This document shows positions 1 to 11,106 of a stretch of 64,000 bases of DNA, piece after piece. Location of the stretch: assembly GCA_013180625.2 (NCBI GenBank), contig SNVD02004904.1:147241-211240 (forward strand), in the 5' to 3' direction. Below the pieces are notes generated by a model that saw nothing but the letters and a program-made list of their open reading frames with translations, was not told the DNA's origin and ran no database searches. Position 1 is the stretch's first letter; each line of letters starts with the position of its first letter. Made by a program: the position numbers and the translations under genes. The DNA is from Boswellia sacra (taxonomy: Eukaryota > Streptophyta > Magnoliopsida > Sapindales > Burseraceae).

Positions 1-1
1 T

Positions 2-1408
2 AGTGTCAAATGGGTATACAAGACAAAGAAGAATGCTAATGGAGAAATTGAATGCTACAAAGCAAGATTAGTGGCAAAGGGCTATAGTGAAAAGGAAGGC
101 ATTGACTATGATGAAGTGTTTGCTCCCGTTGCTCATTTGGAAACAATAAGGTTGATTATCTCAATGGCAGCTCAAAATAAATGGAAGATTTTTCAAATGG
201 ATGTGAAATCCGCCTTTTTAAATGGAATTCTTGAAGAGGAAGTTTATATTCAACAACCATTGGGTTATGTAGTTAAAGGTCAAGAAGACAAAGTTTTGAA
301 ATTGAAGAAAGCTCTTTATGGGTTAAAGCAAGCGCCAAGAGCATGAAATAGCCGAATTGACAAATACTTTCAAGAAATGGGCTTCACTAAATGTCCCTAT
401 GAACATGCTCTCTACATCAAGATCAAATATGAAAATATCTTGATTGTGTGTTTATACGTGGATGATTTGATCTTTACTAGGAATAATGTCAATATGTTCC
501 AAGAATTCAAAAAGGCAATGGCAAAAGAATTTGAGATGACTGATATTGGGCTTATGACATACTATCTTGGGATTGAAGTTAAACAACAACAATATGGTAT
601 TTTTATTTCTCAAGAAAGGTATACAAGAAAGGTCTTGAAGAATTTCAAGATGGATGATAGCAATCCCGTGAATACACCAGTAGAATGTGGAATTAAACTA
701 TCCAAGAATAGAGAAGGAGAAAGCATTGATCCAACACTATTCAAGAGTTTAGTTGGAAGCTTGCGGTATTTGACTTGTACGAGACCAAATATTCTTTATG
801 CAGTTGGTCTAGTAAGTCGCTTCATGGAGAATCCAACTACTACACATTTCAAAACCGCTAAAAGAATCCTTCGCTATCTTAAAGGTTGTATTATTCAGTC
901 TCTGATAATTACAAACTTATTGGATTGTGATAGCGATTGGGCTGGAGATACTGATGATAGAAAGAGTACTACTGGTTGTGTTTTCTTCATGGGAGATACT
1001 TCGTTTGCTTGGGTGTCAAAGAAACAACCGATAGTTACATTGTCAACTTGTGAAGCTGAGTATGTTGCTACTACTACATGTTCGTGTCATATTATTTGGT
1101 TGAGGAGTTTGTTGAAGGAGTTGAATACTTCACAAGAAGAGCCAACGAAGATTTGTGTTGATAACAAGTCAGCAATAACACTAGCAAAGAATCCAGTGTT
1201 ACATGATCGAAGCAAGCACATTGATACTCGTTACAATTATATACGAGATTGCATCAAAAGAGGAGAAGTGAAAGTGGAGTACGTAAAGTCACAAGATCAA
1301 GTTGTAGACATATTCACCAAGCCACTCAAGCATGAAGACTTTACTAGAATTAGAGATTCACTTGGTGTAACAAATCAAGTTATGAACTTTATTTGTCTTA
1401 GGATTTAA
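2..1408 (+). pseudogene. Copia pol fragment: reverse transcriptase and RNase H, broken
   Basis: One reading frame runs from the window edge to the stop at 1408 with a single internal TGA at 344-346, where the family has a tryptophan just after the LKQAPRA motif (TGG to TGA). Visible RT motifs in order are [30 protein letters not shown] and the catalytic YVDDLI. The RNase H part shows DSDWAGD, DDRKSTTGCVFF and LSTCEAEYVA, and ends with the usual IFTKPL tail. A stretch just before the RNase H aspartate (about 885-925) is shortened relative to the family. The enzymes would copy element RNA and degrade the RNA strand. This copy cannot make a full protein without read-through of the TGA. Confidence 0.85.
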
Positions 1409-1409
1409 G

Positions 1410-1597
1410 TTTTATTTAGGAATTAAAATTGAGTTTAAGTAGAATTAGGATTTATATTCATAGAAGAATTATAATTACCATGATTACTATATAAGTATAG
1501 GGTTTTTCTTATTTGTTTAAGTGTGTGGGATTTAAAATTCAAGGAATAAAGAAATAAAGAGAGAGTTTTCAAAATTCTTGTGTATTAATATTCAACA
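1410..1597 (+). repeat. Probable Copia 3' LTR (partner not in window)
   Basis: The segment directly follows the pol stop. It contains a TATA-like box, an AATAAA-like signal and a terminal CA. It is called an LTR by position and content only, because its 5' partner lies outside the window. Confidence 0.4.
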
Positions 1598-1671
1598 AAC
1601 TACTATAAGAAATTCCAAAAATATTTCCTTCTTTGCATGTGGCAGACACATTCTTTGTTGATAAGATCATA

Positions 1672-2600
1672 CTACTCAGCATAGTTACGAACAGCATTTA
1701 TGAGGACAATTGTGCTGGCACCTTTGTAAATGGATCCGAAACCCTCCGATTTCAGGAATATTTGAGAAAATTCATCCTTCAAATTTTTGCAATTGACAGC
1801 TTCTCCTGACTCATCATCATATATCCTGCAGTGTACACTATCCAATGGGTACAGAATCAACTGAACAAGTTTCAATTCCATAATTGAGTGCTGCAGCAAT
1901 GGACATCTGAACGTACTGTAGAGCAGAGCAATTAAGCATAGCATTGCATCATAAAAGCACTTTTATACCTAAAATTGAATATAAATAAAAGCATATTACC
2001 ATGAGTTGAAAACAACTATTTAGTGGATTCTTTAATCTGAACAAAACTCATTGGTATCATGATGGTTAACGAAAAAAAACATTAGCGAGGATAAATGATG
2101 AAACAAATCTCAACCATGCATAGATATTAAAATGCACTACAGATTAATTAACACATCTTTAGAAGCTCAAGAGAGCTAAAAAAGGATTCTAATTCAATAC
2201 CATGAGCTCACAATAACTATTAGGGACCAATAGAAACCTGAGCAATCCAGCCAACTGAGGCAGTTGTGACTTTAAGCCAACTGCTATTCCTTGGGAGAAT
2301 GCAATATTGTTCAACAATTCACGGATGAATGCACTGTTAAATCTGGCCAACAATGAAATTAATTTTAAGGGTTTTCCTCCAAACATCAACTAGGCCATTG
2401 AACAGCCATTTGGTAACCTTCCCATATGTTGTTATGAGCCATATTGCCGGTGTAGGGATATTGCAGAGGATGATAGAAAAACAGAAGCGCAACAAAAATA
2501 CTGCTTGAATGCAAACCTCTTCCGCAGTGAAAAAAGAGGAAGACAAGAGTCTGAGCAGTGCTTTGATGAACGGATTCTACATGAACTTCTTTGGAAATTA
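1672..2600 (-). pseudogene. Mitochondrial-carrier-like gene remnant
   Basis: Three minus-strand open stretches (about 2600-2337, 2389-2189, 1944-1672) read like exons of one membrane protein. The last holds the mitochondrial carrier signature: PLDSVHCR fits Px[DE]xx[KR], and about 30 residues later EGFGSIYKG fits [DE]Gxxxx[YFW][KR]G, followed by a hydrophobic end and a stop. This is the third-repeat layout of SLC25-type carriers, which exchange metabolites across the inner mitochondrial membrane. The upstream pieces are hydrophobic but weakly diagnostic, and no complete three-repeat protein can be assembled here. It is either a truncated pseudogene or the last exons of a divergent gene. The signature is what I see; the family is established knowledge; pseudogene status is inferred. 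Confidence 0.4.
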
Positions 2601-3954
2601 ATGTAAACAGTAAAGCATAAGAACCAGCTAATTGCTAAAGAGAAAACCTTTGAGGAAAAAAAAGCAAAATAAAATCCTAAAGAAAGTAGAACCCAAGAGA
2701 TAAAACCATACCAGGAGGAGGAGGAGAAGAATATGAAATGTGAAGAGCAGAGTTAATGTATATACTAACAAAAGCAAATCTCCCATGCTTGGATGTAGCC
2801 AGGCGAGCGAGGCAATCACCTACGCCCCAAGCCCCAACTTTCAGTAGGGCCCAGAAATTTACATTTCATCATTACACTTTGAATCCTGAAATTTAATAAG
2901 GTCCCAAATGTTTTTTCAAAGTTTTTAAGACCCTAAAAGTTTATGTTACATCATTAAAGCACTAAATTTAAAATTCAGATGGGGCTCCAAATTTTTGTTT
3001 AAATCGTTGAAGCCTCAAAAGTTTATGTTACATCATTAATACACCAAACCGGGAATTCAATAAGGCCTCAAATATTTTGTTTAAATTCTTAAAGACCCAT
3101 ATTTTATGTAAAGACACAATGAATTACAAAATATTCGCTTTTCAAAGATTTAAATATACAATCTAGTTTATTTTCTTAAATATCATTTCTTGTTTCTTAT
3201 GGGAATTTAAGTTTAACTAAAATACAAAGCTAACTTATTTCCTTAAATATCTAAAATTCATTCCATTAGAAATCAATTAAAATTAAATTATTTTATTTAA
3301 TTTTCAAATTTGTATTAATTGTATTTTGAAATTTCAAAAGAGTACTAAGATTATGATTGATATGTGGTATTTGAAAAATTAAACATTAATATATAAATTA
3401 AAGCTCTTAATTTTATATGCATTCTTTTTTATATTACAAACTTATCTTTATAACTCAATCACATATATCAAACTCTCTTGTTCTATCAAGAATACTTACC
3501 AAGATGATACATTATCTCACTATGATTTCGGTTTCTATAAGTATCTACTTTATTGATTTTGTATTTTTAATCAATGATATTTTATTTATTTCATTTTTAT
3601 TTTTAGATATGTTTATTAGAAAATATGAATTTAGATATGAAAAAGTTGTGCAAAGATTTACAAAAATTAATTAAATACTAAAACAGAGCCTCTTCATAAA
3701 TATGTAAAGAAATAATAAAATATAATAACGAAAATTTAGTGATTAAATAAACAATACTTACAAAATTATAATGAAATTTTAAATAAGAAGTTATAATTTT
3801 AATGAAATTTATTTAATTTTTTTATTCTAAATATCAAACAGTCTTTTCTTTCGCCTTAGGCGCCCAAATGCCTTGAGCGGGGCACTGAACGTGGCATAGA
3901 CAGTGATTATCGGTTAAAGAATAGCATCAAAAGCGCGCCAAATTTCCTCCCATA
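2601..3954. other. AT-rich spacer with GC-rich ends
   Basis: No gene is supported. Two GC-rich stretches with GGCG/CGCC motifs, at about 2797-2835 and 3850-3893, are imperfect inverted copies of each other and bracket about 1 kb of AT-rich DNA, so this could be a worn transposon. Short ORFs here look random. Confidence 0.35.
2847..3105. repeat. Degenerate three-unit tandem repeat, about 82-bp period
   Basis: The phrase TTTATGTTACATCATTA or a close variant recurs at about 2857, 2940 and 3022, each followed by a purine-rich linker and a variant of CCCAAATGTTTT. The copies have drifted considerably. Confidence 0.6.
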
Positions 3955-4596
3955 TCCGTTAAAACTCAACCACCCCGTGCCTTGTTTGCTCATGAATAAT
4001 TTAATTTCATAGCCAATGACAAAAGACCCCCCTGCAGTTATAACGAATATTCAAGATTTCCAATATTTCTCTCTCTGCAGTTACTGGTTAGTGTCTGCTT
4101 CTGCTTTTGATTTTCCATTTCCTTGGATTTGGAAGCAAACACAAACGCAAAGACGGAGAGAGAACCTCCTCGACCTCAAGGAGAACAACCCATCATCATC
4201 ATCATGGACTCCTCCACCTCCGACGACGACCCCACCACCACCACCAGCCAATCCCACCCACCTTTTTCTACCTGTGGTTGCAGTGGCAGCGCTGCTCCCT
4301 CCTCCTGATCTGCTTTCTCTCGCAATCTTAGCAACAACGCTCCTCCCCTGAAGCCCCCGCTGTCCCACCCAATCCCAAGAAACACAACGTCGACTCTCCC
4401 TTTGCCTTTTCCAATATTCCTCTACCCTTCCCACCCTCTTCCTCAAGCCCGTCGGAGTCCCTATTACCATCTCAGCCCGCTCTCGGCCGCACTGTTTCTG
4501 ATCCCTGTGACCCACCACGCTGGTGGCAGCGGAACTCCCTCAGTCCCCAGCACAGCAGAATGCCGACATCGTGGCGTGCTCCCGGGGGGCCATTCT

Positions 4597-4823
4597 TGTT
4601 GAGTTTTTAGTGGCCTGTTTTTAGGTAGTTTAGTTAATAAAGTCCCGTTGTGGGATACTTAGCTGTCAAGATTGTTTCAAAGTTTGTTGAGTCTTTGACT
4701 CCTTTTATTTCTCTTTCAGTTGCCTTGTATGGCTATATAAAGCCAGCTTTCTGCCTTCAATAAAATAGGTTACTAGTTCTCAATTCTCTTCTTTTATTTC
4801 TTAAAGTACTCTTTAATACAACA
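4597..4823 (+). repeat. 5' LTR of the Copia element
   Basis: 227 bp, TG...CA. TATATAAA at 4734-4741 is a probable promoter and AATAAAATA at about 4762 a probable polyadenylation signal. It differs from the 3' LTR at five positions. Confidence 0.95.
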
Positions 4824-4901
4824 TTTGGTATCAGAGCCAGGTTAAACGAGGTCTGATTTAGATAGCAGTAGCAGCTCTATACGAGATACAGAAATTGAGA
4901 A

Positions 4902-7900
4902 ATGGCAACAGAAAGCTCTTTTGTCCAACCAACTGTTCCGAGATTTGACGGCCACTATGACCATTGGGCAATGCTCATGGAGAATTTTTTGTGATCCAAA
5001 GAATATTGGGTTATAGTGGAGAAAGGGGTTCCTGCAGCAGCAGAAACAGAGGCAGAAAGGAAGCACATGGAGGAAGCAAAGCTGAAAGATTTGAAGGCAA
5101 AGAACTATCTATTTCAAGCATTAGATCGTGCAATCCTTGAAACGATCCTTAACAAAGATAGTTCAAAAAGCATCTGGGATTCTATGAGACAGAAGTTTCA
5201 AGGGGCAACAAGGGTGAAGAACTCGCACCTTCAAGCTCTTCACAGAGAGTTTGAAATTCTGGAAATGAAGAGTGGTGAATCTGTCAATGAATATTTTGCT
5301 CGTACTCTTATAATAGTTAACAAGATGAAAGCAAATGGTGAGAAGAAGACAGATGCTGAAGTGGTCTCAAAAATTTTCAGATCAATGACCACCAAATTTA
5401 ATTATGTTGTGTGTGCTATTGAAGAAGCGAAGGACACAAGCATTTTAACTATTGATGAGTTGCAGAGCAATTTACTGGTGCATGAGCAGCGCCTTAATGT
5501 AAATTCTTTAGTTGAAGAAACTCATGCCTTAAATATTTCTTCTGGGGAACAATCTGGTGCGAGAGGTCGAGGTTGAGGTAGCTACAGAGGCAGAGGAAGG
5601 GGGAGAGGCAGGCAGAGCTTTGATAAAGCCACAGTAGAATGCTACAAATGTCATAGGCTAGGACATTTTCAATGGGAATGTTCGAGCAAAGAGGCATATT
5701 ATGCTGAGACTCATGAAGAAATGTTGTTGATGGCGTATGTGGATGCAAAGGATGGCAACAAAGACGACACATGGTTCCTTGATTCAGGATGCAGCAATCA
5801 CATGTGTGGAAAGAAGGAATACTTCATCAATTTTGATGAAAAGTTTGAAGATACAGTGAAGTTGGGTAACAATACTAGCTTGGCAGTAACTGGAAAGGGG
5901 AATATAAGATTCCAAGTGAATGGGATGGTACAGACTGTCACAGGAGTGTTTTACGTCCCTGAATTGAATAACAATTTGCTTAGCATTGGGCAGCTGCAGG
6001 AAAGGGTCTAGCTATCTTGTTTCAGCATGACAGATGTAGAGTATATCATTCTGAGAAAGGACTGATCATGGATACAAGAATGGCTTCAAACCGGATGTTC
6101 AAGATCGTTGTTTCAACAACAATGCCTGCACGTTTCAGCATAACCACAGAAGAAAAGGCTAAACTTTGGCACTGCAGATATGGACACTTGAGTTATAATG
6201 GTCTGAAAACACTTCAACAAAAGAATATGGTGAATGGCTTGCCAGAATTCAAGTCCTCATTGCAACTGTGTGAAGATTGTATGATCGGAAAGCAGCAGAG
6301 GGCACCATTTCCAAAGAAAAGCACTTAGAGAGCAACACAAATCCTGCAGTTAATCCATGCTGATATTTGTGGACCAATCAAACCTGCTTCAAACAGTGGG
6401 AAGAGGTATATGATTACTTTCATTGATGACTTTAGTAGAAAAGTGTGGGTTTATTTTTTAGCTGAAAAGGCAGATGCCTTTGTTGTCTTTAAAACTTTTA
6501 AAGTTCATGTTGAGAAAGAATCAGATTTAGCTCTTAAATGTTTGCGAACTGATCGAGGAGGAGAATTCACATCACTTGAATTCACAAAGTTCTGTGACGA
6601 CAATGGCATTCAAAGACAGTTGACAGCAGCATACACTCCATAACAAAACGGAGTAGTAGAACGCAAAAATAGAACCATTATGAATATGGTACGCAGCATG
6701 CTTTCTGCAAAAAAGATTCCAAAGACCTTCTGGCCTGAAGCAGTCAATTGGACAGTGCATGTCCTGAACCGGAGTCTGACTCTTGTTGTTAGAAATAAAA
6801 CTCCAGAGGAAGCATGGAGTGGAGCAAAACCCTCAGTTGAGTATTTTCGTGTTTTCGGTTGTATTTCTCATGTTCATGTTTCAGATCAAAAAAGAACAAA
6901 ACTAGATGATAAGAGCATGAGTTGTGTACTATTAGGGGTTAGTGATGAGTCGAAAGCTTATAGACTTTATGATCCAATTTCTAAAAGGATTATAATAAGT
7001 AGGGATGTTGTGTTTGAAGAAGATAAGGCATGGGATTGGGATAAAAAATATGAAAACACGGTAGATTGTGATTTAGAATGGGGAGATGAAGACAGTGAGA
7101 CGGCTGAAGTTGATGAACTTGAAGAGGAAGGAGAATTTGAAGTAAACGTAGAAAATGTTTCGGATTCATCTTCTGATGTTGTTGTTAGTGTAGATGAAGG
7201 AAGAAGAAGGGTGCCACCGAATTGGATGAGAGATTATGAGACAGGAGAAGGGTTTTCGGAGGAAGACAACGAAGCTTACATGGTGATGTCCACTGTTGCT
7301 GCTGATCCTATTCATTTTGAAGAGGCTGTTAAAAGTGAAAAATGGAAGAAAGCAATGGATGCAGAAATTGAAGCAATACAAAAGAATGACAAATGGGAAC
7401 TGACAGAATTACTAGAAGGAGAGAAGAAAGTAGGAGTAAAATGGGTTTATAAGACCAAGTTCAATGAGATTGGAGAGGTGGATAAACATAAGGCCAGACT
7501 TGTTGTGAAGGGGTATTCTCAGCAGTATGGAGTAGATTATACTGAAGTTTTTGCACCAGTAGCTCGGATGGAAACAATACGGCTAGTCATGGCATTTGTA
7601 ACACAAAGAGGATGGAATATATATCAGCTAGATGTCAAATCGGCTTTCCTGCATGGTGAACTAACTGAAAATGTTTATGTGGAGCAGCCAAAGGGTTATG
7701 TTCAGCAGGGAACTGAAGGGAAAGTGTACAAACTGAAGAAGGCACTTTATGGGCTTAAGCAAGCTCCACGTGCCTGGTACAGTCGAATAGATGCCTACTT
7801 CAGCAAAGAGGGGTTTAAGAAATGTGAATATGAACATACCCTATTCATAAAAAGGCAAGATAAGAAAATGGTTGTAGTTAGTTTATATGTTGATGATCTC

Positions 7901-8842
7901 ATTGTTTCTGGAAATGATGAGCTTTTGATAATGGAGTTTAGAAATTCAATGAAAAATGAGTTTGACATGACTGATCTTGGGAGAATGAGGTATTTTCTTG
8001 GTCTGGAGGTTTTGCAAAAAACTGATGGCATTTTTATTAGTCAAAGTAAATATGCATCAGAGGTGCTAAAGCGTTTTGGAATGGAGATGAGTAATTCTGT
8101 TCAGAATCCAATAGTTCCTGGGTTTAAGCCTTCCAAGGATGAAAGTGGAGTCAAGGTGGATAAGACCTACTATAAGCAAATTGTTAGCAGTCTTATGTAC
8201 CTTACTGCAACAAGACCAGACATGATGTATGCAGTAAGTCTTGCAAGTAGATACTTAGAAAATCCTACATAGCTACATTTGCAATTGGTGAAACGTGTTT
8301 TAAGATATTTGAAGGGCACCACCAAGTTCGGAATCTACTACAGGAAGGGAGGAATTGATGGACTTGTTTCGTTTACTGACAGTGACTATGCTGGAGATCT
8401 TAAAGATAGAAAGAGTACTTCAGGTTATACATTTTTATTGAGTTCAGGTGCAATTTCATGGTCTTCCAAGAAGCAACCAGTGGTTAGTCTCTCCACCACA
8501 GAGGCTGAGTTCATTGCTGCAGCATCATGTGCATGCCAAGCAGTGTGGCTAAAAAGGGTGCTATCATTTTTGGACCAGAAGCATGATCGATTGACTACCA
8601 TTTTCTATGATAGCAGTTCTGCAATCAAACTTTCAAGAAATCCAGTGATGCACGGTCGCAGCAAACATATTGATGTACGGTTTCACTTTCTTCGAGAATT
8701 AACCAAGGCAGGCAGTGTCAAATTGGTGCATTGTGATTCACATAATCAACTAGCTGATATAATGACAAAACCTCTCAAGTTAGAACAGTTTTTCAAGCTG
8801 AGAAAGGTTATGGGTATGTGTCCAGAGTCTGATATAAACTGA
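4902..8842 (+). pseudogene. Copia gag-pol polyprotein, interrupted by stops and a frameshift
   Basis: ATG 4902 opens gag (MATESSFVQP). The zinc knuckle CX2CX4HX4C is at 5640-5681, the protease WFLDSGCS at about 5772, the integrase HHCC zinc region at 6166-6290 and core with TDRGGEF near 6549. RT has YQLDVKSAF and YVDDLIVSG (about 7880-7910), and RNase H has DSDYAGD and LSTTEAEF (8370-8520). In-frame stops lie at 4992 (TGA), 5574 (TGA), 6326 (TAG), 6641 (TAA) and 8270 (TAG); a one-base loss near 6002 shifts the frame from gag-protease into integrase. All domains are present at normal spacing, so the copy died by point changes rather than deletion. The polyprotein would package, cleave, reverse-transcribe and integrate the element. 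Confidence 0.93.
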
Positions 8843-8875
8843 ATGTTTGAAGACATTTCAGTTTAAGGGAGGATT

Positions 8876-9102
8876 TGTTGAGTTTTTAGTGGCCTGTTTT
8901 TAGGTAGTTTAGTTAATAAAGTCCCATTGTGGGATACTTAGCTGTCAAGATTGTTTCAAAGTTTGTTGAGTCTTTGACTCCTTTTATTTCTCTTTCAGTT
9001 GCCTTGTATGACTATATAAAGCCAGCTTTCTTCCTTCAATAAAATAGGTTACCAGTTCTCAATTCTCTTTTTTTATTTCTTAAAGTACTCTTTAATACAA
9101 CA
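8876..9102 (+). repeat. 3' LTR of the Copia element
   Basis: 227 bp, preceded by a polypurine tract and followed by target duplication ATTCT at 9103-9107, after which the host gene sequence resumes. Confidence 0.95.
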
Positions 9103-9537
9103 ATTCTCGGCCACAAAGTTGCCGGCTCGACCGCCCCCTTTGAGGAGGTCTATGTCTGATCCCACACCGTCTCCGGCCAATACGTTTTCGAGTTCTTCCG
9201 ACACTGAGGGTTTGTGTGTTGCTTTCTTTCTGATGTCTAATTATCAAGATTCTTCAAATTCATTTCCTTTCATGGCTTTATTTATTTAATAAAAATTCTT
9301 GGATTCAGTTGGGAAATTTTATGTTCTATCGTCTCTTATTGGACTTGAATATTTGAAGATTTTTTTAGATATATGGATCATTTCTAAATCAAAGTCACGT
9401 TCATTCTTTGCTAAAAAACTCATACCAACAGCCACAACAGTGGTGCTTCGTTTCTTTTTTTTTTTGGTTAAAAAACTTGTTAGACTCTGCGTTAACCGCT
9501 AAAATAACAACAACAACAACAACAATAATAATAAAAC

Positions 9538-10081
9538 TGTTGATGCACAGTTTCCGGACGGCCGGGAATTGGGTCGGGAAGCGGGTCGGATCTCGGGTGG
9601 TACGTCGGGTCCAGTCCTGCGAGCAAAGAAAAACAGTCAGGGGTGCCGGCGGTGGTGCCGGCGAAGACCTTCCGACGCTCAAGTCAGTGTTCGGCACTCC
9701 GAAATTTTTTGGGAGAATTTCCTAGAGAGAGAAGCTCTCAAAAGTGAAGGAAATCTAGAGAGAGAATAAGTTCAGAAAAGTGTGCATACCTTGAGTAATA
9801 TTTCGGAGGGTTTATATAGGGGTCAAGATGGATCATTGTGGGACCCAGATAGTAGGCCCAGATGATGGGCTTCAGTAATGGGTTTACTGAATTAGGAATA
9901 ATTAGGCCCAGATGATAGGCTTCAGTAATGGGCTTACTGAATTAGGAATAATTAGGCCCAGATGATGGGCTTCAGTAATAGGCTTACTGTATTAGAAATA
10001 ATTAGGCCCAGATGATGGGCTTCAGTAATGGGCTTACTGAATTAGAAATAATTGAGGCCCGATATTATTATGGCCATAACA
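9538..10081 (-). repeat. 3' LTR of the Gypsy element with internal 50-bp repeats
   Basis: 544 bp, TGTT...AACA. It contains four tandem 50-bp units at 9855-10054, each starting GGCCCAGATGATGGG. Relative to the other LTR it carries a 12-bp GGTGGTGCCGGC-type insertion near 9648. Confidence 0.92.
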
Positions 10082-10218
10082 GTAGTCCCCCCAGGCCCAA
10101 GTCGACTAACGGGTCGATGTAGGGACTATTTAGCTATTCTGGGCTGAAAATTAAATGTATGAGGGGGCTGGTCCGAAGGTGTAATTTATTGTGTGGCTTA
10201 AACCTTAAATTGGTGCCC

Positions 10219-10226
10219 TATATAAG
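10219..10226 (+). promoter_or_regulatory. TATA box of the antisense gene
   Basis: TATATAAG in CCCTATATAAGATAC, about 140 bp inside the element from the LTR edge. A transcription start near 10250 would give a short 5' UTR exon ending at the GTAAGT donor at 10350. This is predicted from sequence only. Confidence 0.5.
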
Positions 10227-10574
10227 ATACAAGTGTTGGGGAGTAGGGTTTACTCAACAATAGGAGCGAGTACCTTGGAGGCAGGCAGTGTAGGCGACCA
10301 CAGCAAATAGAACCCGTCAATCCAAGCAAGAATTTTCCAGCTGCCACAAGTAAGTCCTTCTTTCTTGTATAACTTCAGAATGCATGAATTTATTATGTAA
10401 ACTTTGCATTTTTTTTTTACTGCATGCTCGGGTGTGAAAGAAGGAAAGCATGCGTGCGTTTTTTATTGCATGCTCGGGTGTGAAAGAAGAAGAAAATAGT
10501 GGGTTGTTTTGGTGTGAAGGAAGAAGAAACAAGTGTGAGTTCATGCTCGGGTATGAAGGAAGGAGGGTGAGAGC

Positions 10575-10806
10575 GGCCTGGGCGTGCTGCGAGTGCTGCC
10601 TGGGCACGCTGGGTGTGCTGCCTGGGCACGCTGGAGTGCTGCCTGGGCACGCTGGGCGCGCTGCCTGGGCGCGCTGCCTGGGCGTGCTGCCTGGGCGTGC
10701 TGCCTGGGCGCGCTGCCTGGGCACGCTGGGCATGCTGCCTGGGCGTGCTGCCTGGGCGCGTTGCCTGGGCGTGCTGCCTGGGTGTGCTGCCTGGGCGCGC
10801 TGGGCG
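10575..10806. repeat. GC-rich 13-bp minisatellite
   Basis: Tandem copies of GCGCTGCCTGGGC, with G/A and C/T variants, at a 13-bp period. Because 13 is not a multiple of 3 and the unit lacks stops, it keeps several frames open on both strands; none is considered coding. GC content is far above the surrounding DNA. Confidence 0.9.
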
Positions 10807-11106
10807 AGTTGCCGCAGGCGAGGTGTGCTGGGCAAGTCACGGGCGAGCGGCGAGGGGGAGATCCGCGGGTGAGCGGCGAGGGGGAGAGCCGCGGGCGAGG
10901 TATGCTGGGCGCAAGGAAGAAGCGGGCGACCGGAGAGGAGGAGAGGCCGGCGATCGGCGAGGGGGTGAAGCAGGCGACCGGCGAGGGGGAGAGTCGCGGG
11001 CGGCGTGGCCGAAGGCCAAAGGGCAATCGCGTAACCCATGCATGCGGGTTACGTGATTCTGTAGGGGTCTCCCCGTAAAACTTTAAAGTTTTTATATATA
11101 TTAGTT

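Larger units (their letters stand above)
1..1597 (+). mobile_element. Truncated Copia LTR retrotransposon, 3' part
   Basis: The window opens inside the reverse transcriptase of a Copia element and runs through RNase H into a probable 3' LTR. The LTR is placed at about 1410-1597: it has a TATA-like CTATATAAG near 1488, an AATAAA-type stretch near 1545, and ends in TTCAACA. Without the 5' half its limits cannot be proven, and no clear polypurine tract or target duplication was found. The lineage is uncertain; the protein resembles the pol of the complete Copia at 4597-9102 but is clearly diverged from it. Confidence 0.8.
4597..9102 (+). mobile_element. Full-length Copia retrotransposon, coding-defective
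   Basis: A 4,506-bp element bounded by 227-bp LTRs starting TGTTGAG and ending ACAACA, flanked by the 5-bp target duplication ATTCT (4592-4596 and 9103-9107). The primer binding site TGGTATCAGAGC, complementary to initiator tRNA-Met, lies at 4826-4837. A purine-rich tract (TAAGGGAGGATT) ends at 8875. The order gag, protease, integrase, RT, RNase H is Copia-specific. By eye the LTRs differ at 5 of 227 sites, four of them transitions, so the insertion is young (order of a million years under usual plant rates, which is an inference). The element lies in exon 1 of the dead host gene copy. Confidence 0.95.
3955..9385 (+). pseudogene. Dead duplicate of the CPCG-motif gene, split by a Copia element
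   Basis: Segments 3955-4596 and 9103-about 9385 align in order with the upstream region, exon 1 and start of intron 1 of the intact gene at 19391-20609. Shared landmarks are the upstream CAGTTATAACG, ATGGACTCCTCC (4204, equivalent to Met20 of the intact gene), the STCGC motif, the SDP-repeat region, and the CCGTCTCCGGCCAATACG block (9165-9182). The frame from 4204 meets TGA at 4306-4308, so the copy is frameshifted. The TATA box of the intact gene is absent. The 3' part lacks about 30 bp around the exon 1 donor, and no exon 2 or 3 was found. A Copia element sits in exon 1 with target duplication ATTCT. Confidence 0.85.

Noticed and set aside
4081..4518. 145-codon minus-strand ORF
   Set aside because: Shadow of the GC-rich first exon of the dead gene copy; the Gly/Val runs mirror the Pro/Thr codons of the other strand.
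10317..11078. Overlapping long ORFs on both strands, up to 240 codons
   Set aside because: They are produced by the stop-free 13-bp minisatellite and neighbouring GC repeats; composition is pure repeat, and several frames are equally open.
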